DNA of 64,000 bases from Embiotoca jacksoni (Eukaryota > Chordata > Actinopteri > Embiotocidae). Both the position numbers and the translations under genes were made by a program. Location of the stretch: positions 3,247,001-3,311,000 of the forward strand of contig JAKOON010000004.1 of the NCBI GenBank assembly GCA_022577435.1, read 5' to 3'. Below the pieces are notes generated by a model. That model was not told the DNA's origin and searched no databases. It saw nothing but the letters and a program-made list of their open reading frames with translations. This document shows positions 57,404 to 64,000 of this stretch, one piece after another; position 1 is the stretch's first letter; each line of letters opens with the position of its first letter.

Positions 57404-59881
57404 CTGGAGTGGACGAGAGCAAACAAGTAATGTAAGAGAAACTGGAAAAACAAATCCGCAGATTTATAGGTGGGTGTTTGAGTGGGCTGTAATGTTTGTA
57501 TCTCTTACCTCTGCACACTTGTGAATGGTGTCGGGGCCGACCCCTCCATCTACTTCAATGTCTAATGAAGGGAACTGACTCCGCAGCCAGCTCACCTGGG
57601 CACACAGAAATAAAACAGAACTCAAAACCTGACGACACAATTTTGATAAATTAGTAGGATTGCCAAAAAGACACGGTGCTTCTACAATTCAACAATTAAT
57701 CACCACGTGTTAAAAAGAGTGAGAGAGAGAATTAACACGAGCGACGACAGCACTAAGTGCAAATCTATTGTGTTTTTAGTACTTATGTAACACAGTATTT
57801 TGTATTTCTGTGGTTTAACATAAACTTCTAAGTCTCACATTATTGTGAAAGTGAAACTTTACACGGCACTTATGTAATGCGAGTCTATAATTTCAGTTTA
57901 GCAGAGGTGTGTGAGAAACTGTAGCCTTTCATTTTACAGATATCTATGTATAAAACAGGTGCGTAATAATCATAAGATTGTTGTTTATACAACTGGTCAA
58001 ATCTAGCCCACAATTACTTGAACTGAAGTGAGCTTTGCTTGGGAAATCATTTCATGGCAGCAGATCATCTTCCATCGTCCTCCCTCTGGAGAAGACACAA
58101 CAAATGTTTCATATCATCTATAACTGGCTTAAAGAAAACTGGTCTGCAATATATAGTCTTGTCAAACTACGTTGTGAGTTTACACGAGGCACAAATGTGT
58201 GGCATGTTATATATGGGAACAGGTGTCAGTGCGCTAAACATTCGGAACGTGTTCTTTTGTGTGCACGAGTTGGGATATTGCACATTTTAGAGAAACGCTA
58301 AGTATTGCCACACCGGTGATTTTAATGATGCAAACTTCTCTCTGCTCTCTTACATCAAATCAGTGGGCTGCATGTACTCCACAAGGATCGTTCTTTATCT
58401 CTCATTGCGTATTAAAATAACAGCGGGACCATAAAGTAGTTTACATCCACAACGTAAACCAGCTGTACTGCACTTCTCATTATGTTCAATGTTTGCCAGG
58501 GCTGTTGACAGAAAAGTGACTGTACGATATGTGTTTCTGTTGTTTATTTTATTATTTCATTTTCGTTTGTCCTTACCTTGGGCATCATGTCTTCCATGAA
58601 CTTCTGTCCTCCAAATCCAGGTTCAACAGTCATGACCAGAGCCATGTCGATCTGGTTAGCCCAGGGTGCCAGCTCTTCAACTGTGGTACCGGGCTTTATG
58701 GCCACACCCACCTACAACACTCACACACAAAAGCGTATTTAAACAGCGATGCCCGAATGTTTCCGAAACCGGAGGCGGCACCGTGGGGCATGGCATGCAA
58801 CGCAACAGCACTGGTTGCAGCGGTGCATCGTATGCAACGTGCAGCAGGGATTTTTTTTTTTTTGAATCCCCTTGGTGGAGGGTCACAGAGACTAAAATAC
58901 AGTCATCTTATGTTCGCTGATGTCAGTATTTCATATTTTAGCAGCAATATAAGCCAAACCAGCATGTTTCATAAATCCATCCTATGAATCATTATACATT
59001 TATTCTTTTAAACGTAATTCCTCTTCCTGGAGTGCGGTGTCATGGCCTCACCTTCATGCCGCTCTCTCTGATGTCCTTGATGAGGTTTCCAGGGTTGGTG
59101 GTGGCCTCCAAGTGGAAGGTGTACTGGCTGGCTCCCGCTGCAGCCATGGGCTTCACCCACTGCTCCGGCCGCGACACCATCATGTGCATGTCTGCAACAT
59201 GAACACAATCACAACAACGGTGTTCCACCACACAGAGCATGCGCGGTTCAGTTCATCGGGAGCTTTTAAAGGTGTCACACGTGTGTTTGTGTTTGTTTCT
59301 CACCAAAGAAAGGGTCCCGGCCCAGGGACTTCCTCAGGCACTCCACCGTGGGATGGCCAAAAGTGATGTTGGGGACAAAGTGCCTTTAAAAGAAATAAAA
59401 TAAAATAAAAAATAAAAAAGTGGGAGGGGGGGGGGAACAGAATCAGATATTCAACGTGCAACCGTTGAGAAATCCCGTCATCTTGCAGCAACAACTGCAA
59501 AGTGACGTCATCTTGCAGCAACAGCTGCAACGTGACGTCAGACACACACAAGCGAAGAGGAAGAGGAACATGTCTGAACTTCTTAACGCGAGGAAGAGGC
59601 GCTAAAACTCGGGAGGAAAGTGCACCGCATGACGTTTTCGAAAGCCTCGGACTAAAAACCGGAAAACTCCAGCTGAATAATTATCAAACTGGCCAACTTT
59701 GTCCTCTCAGGCGCGTGCTAACCGTGCTAACCGTAATCCCAAACCCGTGACAAACTGACCCGTCCATGACGTCGAGGTGCAGATAATCAGAGCCGCACTC
59801 CATCATCCGGACGCACTCGCTGCCCAGACAGGACAGGTCGCTGCTCAGGATGGACGGACCGATCTTCGCACTGTAAGCCAT
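57281..59881 (-). CDS. rpe: rpe, ribulose-5-phosphate 3-epimerase, complete six-exon gene
   Basis: Minus-strand coding exons are 59760-59881, 59304-59383, 59052-59191, 58577-58711, 57509-57595 and 57281-57403. They sum to 687 bases, or 228 residues plus stop, the same length as I recall for human RPE. The enzyme interconverts D-ribulose 5-phosphate and D-xylulose 5-phosphate in the cytosolic pentose phosphate pathway and has a TIM-barrel fold. Family metal and catalytic residues are present at the expected positions: His35 and Asp37 (HLDVMDG), His70 (DMHMMV) and Asp175 (EVDGGVG). The VEPGFGGQKF and VSGSA phosphate-binding loops are intact. All introns have GT/AG ends. The gene looks functional and is convergent with igsf3. 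Confidence 0.96.
57509..57595 (-). CDS. rpe: rpe exon 5
   Basis: 29 codons encoding VSWLRSQFPSLDIEVDGGVG and PDTIHKCAE. Contains Asp175 of EVDGGV. The acceptor is CCCAG|GTG and the donor is GAG|GTAAGA; both junctions are phase 0. Confidence 0.95.
57596..58576 (-). other. rpe intron 4
   Basis: 981 bases between coding exons 4 and 5, AT-rich, with nothing recognised in it. Open frames on the + strand here show no domain. Confidence 0.85.
58577..58711 (-). CDS. rpe: rpe exon 4
   Basis: 45 codons encoding VGVAIKPGTTVEELAPWANQ, IDMALVMTVEPGFGGQKF and MEDMMPK. It carries the conserved MTVEPGFGGQ active-site loop. The acceptor is GTTGTAG|GTG and the donor is AAG|GTAAGG; both junctions are phase 0. 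Confidence 0.95.
58712..59051 (-). other. rpe intron 3
   Basis: 340 bases between coding exons 3 and 4. Apart from a run of T at about 58852-58863, nothing is recognised. Confidence 0.85.
59052..59191 (-). CDS. rpe: rpe exon 3
   Basis: Encodes DMHMMVSRPEQWVKPMAAAG, then YTFHLEAT and IKDIRESGMK. It contains metal-ligand His70. The acceptor is GTTGCAG|AC and the donor is AAG|GTGAGG, leaving in phase 0. Confidence 0.95.
59304..59383 (-). CDS. rpe: rpe exon 2
   Basis: Encodes HFVPNITFGHPTVECLRKSL and GRDPFF. HFVPN and FGHP are invariant family blocks. The acceptor is TTTAAAG|G and the donor is G|GTGAG; the exon enters in phase 2 and leaves in phase 1. Confidence 0.94.
59384..59759 (-). other. 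rpe intron 1, containing the CRE tandem duplication
   Basis: 376 bases. Holds a poly-G run near 59430 and a 30-bp-period duplication at 59476-59540 with two TGACGTCA sites. Confidence 0.8.
59476..59540. promoter_or_regulatory. 30-bp tandem duplication with two perfect CRE sites in rpe intron 1
   Basis: TGACGTCA occurs at 59503-59510 and 59533-59540. Both are preceded by nearly the same ATCTTGCAGCAACARCTGCA segment. A partial third CGTCA at 59476 starts the array. TGACGTCA is the consensus CREB/ATF palindrome. It lies about 350 bases downstream of the start codon, where intronic promoter elements are common. Confidence 0.55.
59760..59881 (-). CDS. rpe: rpe exon 1
   Basis: Starts MAYSAKIGPSILSSDLSCLG and ends in HLDVMDG, the first catalytic strand with His35 and Asp37. 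The start is chosen because KIGPSIL lies at the normal distance from the N-terminus. The donor is GG|GTCAGT, phase 2. Confidence 0.95.
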
Positions 59882-60333
59882 AATGGTTTTTTTTGCTGCT
59901 GCCGTTACTGTCTGCATGCAGCCTAGTGGCAGCTAACGCCAAGCTAACTGTAGCATATAGCACCACTTCCGTTGATAACTTTCAAAATAAAATACCGGAA
60001 ATTGGCCGGAAATTTACTTTCATGACCACCATATGTCGTCGGGAAAGATAAATACATGTTTGGCTGTACTTTTATACAGTTGGCCTTGACTGTTGTTAGG
60101 ATTTTTTTTTCTTTTTTTAAATCTTCATTGTGGTCTAAAAAGTTTCATAGGCTATTTTCATTCATTATTTTCCCTGAAGTCTCTTACAGTTTTATTTTGA
60201 GACAAAATTACCCAGCTTCCGGTTTTACTTTAGGTATCGATGGTACATTTGATAATTCTGTGGCTCATGTTCTCTATTTACACTTCCGGCTTCAAAATTG
60301 CACAATGCTCGCATGTCAACACTAGATGGCGCA
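59882..60333 (-). promoter_or_regulatory. rpe upstream region with clustered ETS-like motifs and a CTCF-like motif
   Basis: ETS-type cores occur at 59965 (ACTTCCGTT), 59995 (CCGGAA), 60006 (CCGGAA), 60216 (CTTCCGG) and 60282 (ACTTCCGGC). A sequence ACACTAGATGGCGCA at 60319-60333 fits most positions of the CTCF consensus. No TATA box is seen at a suitable distance. This fits a housekeeping promoter. The transcription start is not determined. Confidence 0.45.
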
Positions 60334-63300
60334 TAGCCCGTATGGTAGTGCAGTTTATCTCAGCTCCTCGTGGTGGGTGATTTGAATGGCAGTGTTAGTT
60401 AACATGAAGATCACAGTAATAATAATTAAAAAAAAACAAAAAAAAACGGCTCCTCAGCTTTCGTCTCTGATTCCCCTTAGATGAATTAATTAGCATGTAA
60501 TCCTTCAAATCTCTGGTTCTTATAATGTCCCTGCCGCCTCCTCTGAAGAAGAATAATGGCAAAGCATTTTCCATGTCAGTTACTTAAAACTTAAACCAGA
60601 TTTCTTTTGGGCCGTTAATAGGATAGTTAGTGGTGTAATGTGTGTAATATGGGAAACATTTTTGTAATCAGTGTTTTGTGTCCAACGTAGTAGGACACTG
60701 GTTAAGTGGGTAATGTGGGGCACAGTAAAAAAGGCATAAGACTGCCAAACTTTTGAGTTATTTACCTATTCAAATTACCCAGCATGCTTTCTGCTTCTAT
60801 TTTCTCTCTGCAATTGGCCATTGGTTTTATTTATTAACTTCTCTTTCAGATTTCACAGCTATTATCCTTATCAACCACCTCTCTCCATCTGTCTCTGTTA
60901 TTCTGCAAAGCCATTACTTAACATATATGTTATGTGTTAGTATGACCAGACAGATGGTTTAATGCCATAATAAGAAAGCCTCCCTTTCAGTTGGTGTACA
61001 AAAAAATAGTTTTTATTGATTCAAGCAGTCTTCTGGAACTGGATGGATGAGAGGTTAGCCTGCAGGTTACGGTTGTCTCAGAGGACCTGTTGTGAATCTA
61101 TTCCTCAAAAGACATGAAAAAGAAAACCTCTTACAATTTTTTTTTTTTTTTTAAAATGCCCATAGGCCTTCTACCATTAGAGAATCCTTAAGCGGCTCAC
61201 GTTATTTGACCAAATAATAAAAGAGACAAAACAAGAAAAAGGCTTCCAGTACAAAGATCTTTAGTGCAGATGTACGAAAAGCTTAATTAAAAACATTGCA
61301 GTCCTGAATAAACAATTTAAATAGCACTTTTATAGTTTATTGCCTGCTTAGTACGTCCGATTCAATGATGACATGATTGTGATGTCGTGTAAATCTGATC
61401 ATATGATGTTAGTTGACAAAAGTTAAGAAAATGTGAAGTTTTAATTAATCCCAGACTTTTATTTTGAATATTTATCTCATAACGTGGCATCCATAAAGCT
61501 CTTGTTTCTGTGATTTGCTTGTCACCCTCTTCATTTTGGATGCAGTCCAGTGAAATAGTTCAAATGTTCCTCAGATGAGTGTGCAAGTTGCTGTGATTTA
61601 CAAGGAGCAGAAGACTGTGGTTTTAAAAAGCCTCTCAGCAGCACTGTGCTGGGTTTCAACCCATAAAAAAGCAACACTCATATACGCAGATAGGAAAAAC
61701 AGAATCTGACATTTATGAGCTGTGCCCATGTCTTGCATTACTGCCGCAGTGATGGAAACACTGGCGGCATATCTTACCCTGGTAGACAGGCAGACATGAT
61801 ACGCACAACGTTTGGGTCAGGCTGAGGCAGAGTAAGTTGGCGCCACAGAGAAATAGGGTCTCAAGAGACTCGGAGGAAAGTAGTTAAAACAATTTTTTTT
61901 TTAAGTTTGGGCTTTGACAGCCATATCGTGGAGCAGTGGAGCTGCAAAAGGGGTTTTTATTGGTCTGTCTATACAAAAGTCCCTCATGGTACCTCTGTGA
62001 AAAGTGTCCCTTTAATTCTCAAGAGCGTGGTTGATGGGAGGTAATTCACTGTATCTCATGAAGTGGTTAAGTGGAGCAACATGAAAATTTAGGACTGCTT
62101 GAATAGTGTGTTTCCACTTGGGTCACGGTCAAGTTTGATGAATTGGCGAGACTGGCTTAGGCGTTTGTGTTTCAGGTTTTAAGAGGGGTTATTTTTCCTG
62201 CTGCTGACATTAAGACACATTCTTCACCTTTCCTGTAAACACCTTTAACACTTAACTCATCATTTCAGTCAACTGTAGGCTTCTGTTTACCGGAGGTCAC
62301 TATTAATGGATTTGCAGAGCAGAACCAGCCCAGGAATGTGGCCTGCATTCATTTTAAGGATGTTGTCATGCTGTTCTCTATTGCTCGTTGTTGGCATATT
62401 CTCTATTTACAAAACACTCGAATAACCAGCACTGTACAATCACATGTATTCACATAGTTTCTTGATGACATGTACTGTAAGAAAAGAAAATTAAAAAAAA
62501 TTAAAAAAGCAATATGAGCTAAAAATGAAATTTTTAAATATCAAGATTTTGCGTTGAGAAGTGAGATGTAAAAATCTTATAGATATTTCATATTTTAAAT
62601 AAAATCACAAATTTAGCCATTAGCAGTGGAAAGCTGATTTACCACACCTGAATTGTTTATTGGTTTTTAAATCTGCCCACTGTATAATGCAGTGCCATCT
62701 CGTCTTACTTACTTTCCATCTTCTACTACTTCACGGCATGTGAAACACATGCTGTGATCCTAATGAGCTGGTGGATGAAGGTTTTCTCGTTACACGCGTT
62801 CCTGCATCGGAGTCGTCTGTGAAGACAGTTAAAACATGTCTTTTCAGCACATCGAGACAATTATGAGCTGAAGTGGATAAAAGCTGAAAACTAATCAATT
62901 CCATTCCCAAATCCTCTAAATTAGTGTGAGCCCATTGCAGTCAATTAGTTGTTGCCATTTTAAGTAGTTTGAAGTTGTTGAACAGCTACAGCAATTAATA
63001 GGCTTGTTTATTTTTACTGAGAATTTTTTTAAATAAAATTAAAATGACTTTTTTTTCATATTACAGTGGTCCCACAAGATGTTCGTGCTGTTGTCAATAA
63101 TTTATCATTTGACTAATCAGCACTTTTAATGGTGGTGCCGCCAGATGGTAACCTGCTCTAGCAAAACTAAGATTAGGCTGCTTCAGACCAGCTACTAAGC
63201 AGCCCCAAAGCTTTTGTTATGAAAACAAAAAATCTATAAATCTATAAAAAAAAAAATTTTTTAAAAATGAATAAAAATGATCTAAATCTATAAAAAAAAA

Positions 63301-64000
63301 TTTTAATAGTTTTGATAATAATAATGATCATTTTGTGGACACTTTTTTTTTTATAGATTTATAGCAAGTATTAACTAAAACCTGGTGGAAAGCAAGAGGT
63401 AAGTTTTGTGAGAATGTATCTGGGGTCAGAGGTCGTAGGTCATGAGCCGGGCTCACTATCTAGCATGCTCCAATAGAACATGGAGAAGCTTCTCTTAAAT
63501 CAAATTAACGATCGCAAACTCCAACCTTGCTTTCACCAGTGAGAACCCAGTGATGATGAAACATGCATTTCTTTGTGGGTATTGTTATTTCGCTCACAAG
63601 AGCTTTCACTAAAGAAACTGTATTTGACCTGTTATAGGTTTAGCACCATCGATAAACTAAATGCAGCCATTCAACGCACTTATAAGTGCTGGACATAAGA
63701 CCACCATGGATGCATGGTCTGAATGCAAGTTAGGGAGAGCAGGACATAATGATGATGATTGCCATGAACAATAACAACAGACAATGTCCCGCTCTGACAG
63801 GTCCTTCGGTAGGTTCTCTGAGTGTGTGTGTCTTTGCGGTGGGGTTGGGAGGTTAAATACCACAGCATACCCGATTTAAAAAGTTAATAATTGTCACTGT
63901 GTAAGCTCTAGTCAAACCATATCCGACGTGTTGATAGTAAAAACAGGAATAGGCTTGCTTGGCTGACTGGAATTACAGTTTGTTTATTTATTTCAAAAAA
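60334..64000. other. intergenic AT-rich sequence to the window end
   Basis: No gene, exon or known repeat was recognised in 3.7 kb. It includes poly-T and poly-A runs and one AT-rich inverted repeat at 63234-63364. The short minus-strand open frames near 63.7 kb are uninformative. Confidence 0.7.
63234..63364. repeat. AT-rich inverted repeat, 22-bp arms
   Basis: The left arm, CTATAAATCTATA plus a run of A, pairs perfectly with the right arm, a run of T plus TATAGATTTATAG. The spacer is about 86 bases. A further ATCTATAAAAAAAAA copy lies inside. It could be a small MITE or a simple AT-rich hairpin. No target duplication was identified. Confidence 0.55.

Overview
The window is vertebrate nuclear DNA, almost certainly from a bony fish (probably a percomorph teleost). 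The evidence is: two genes with vertebrate exon-intron structure, many very long perfect CA/TG microsatellites, several interspersed repeats of familiar teleost type (a tRNA-derived SINE, Tc1-like remnants and non-autonomous elements), and no prokaryotic gene organisation. No operon, CRISPR array, phage or virus was seen. Nothing looks like a wholly new biological system. The interest lies in the gene architecture and in some non-coding motif clusters. Family identifications rest on remembered protein sequences, because no search could be run.

Region 1 (1-49,150, + strand) holds most of igsf3, immunoglobulin superfamily member 3, an EWI-family type I membrane protein. The signal-peptide exon lies upstream of the window. 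Eight exons are visible: seven each encode one Ig domain, and the eighth encodes the membrane span and short cytoplasmic tail. The stop codon is at 46,862-46,864. All internal introns are phase 1, so each Ig exon is a symmetric cassette. The visible part encodes about 1,049 residues. Compared with the eight-Ig human protein as I remember it, the exon for human-type Ig7 appears to be absent between the sixth and seventh visible Ig exons. Introns range from 0.7 to 21.9 kb and contain microsatellites, a 24-bp minisatellite and transposon relics. A 3' UTR of about 2.3 kb follows.

Region 2 (about 49,170-57,280) is intergenic, with no gene that I can support.

Region 3 (57,281-59,881, - strand) is a complete six-exon rpe gene for ribulose-5-phosphate 3-epimerase (228 aa), a housekeeping enzyme of the pentose phosphate pathway. 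It is convergent with igsf3. Its upstream flank has a cluster of ETS-type motifs and a CTCF-like motif. Its first intron has a tandem duplication carrying two perfect CRE palindromes.

Region 4 (about 60,350-64,000) is AT-rich intergenic DNA without recognisable genes; it contains an AT-rich inverted repeat near 63.3 kb. The two genes have no evident functional relationship: one is a cell-surface adhesion or tetraspanin-associated protein, the other a cytosolic sugar-phosphate enzyme.
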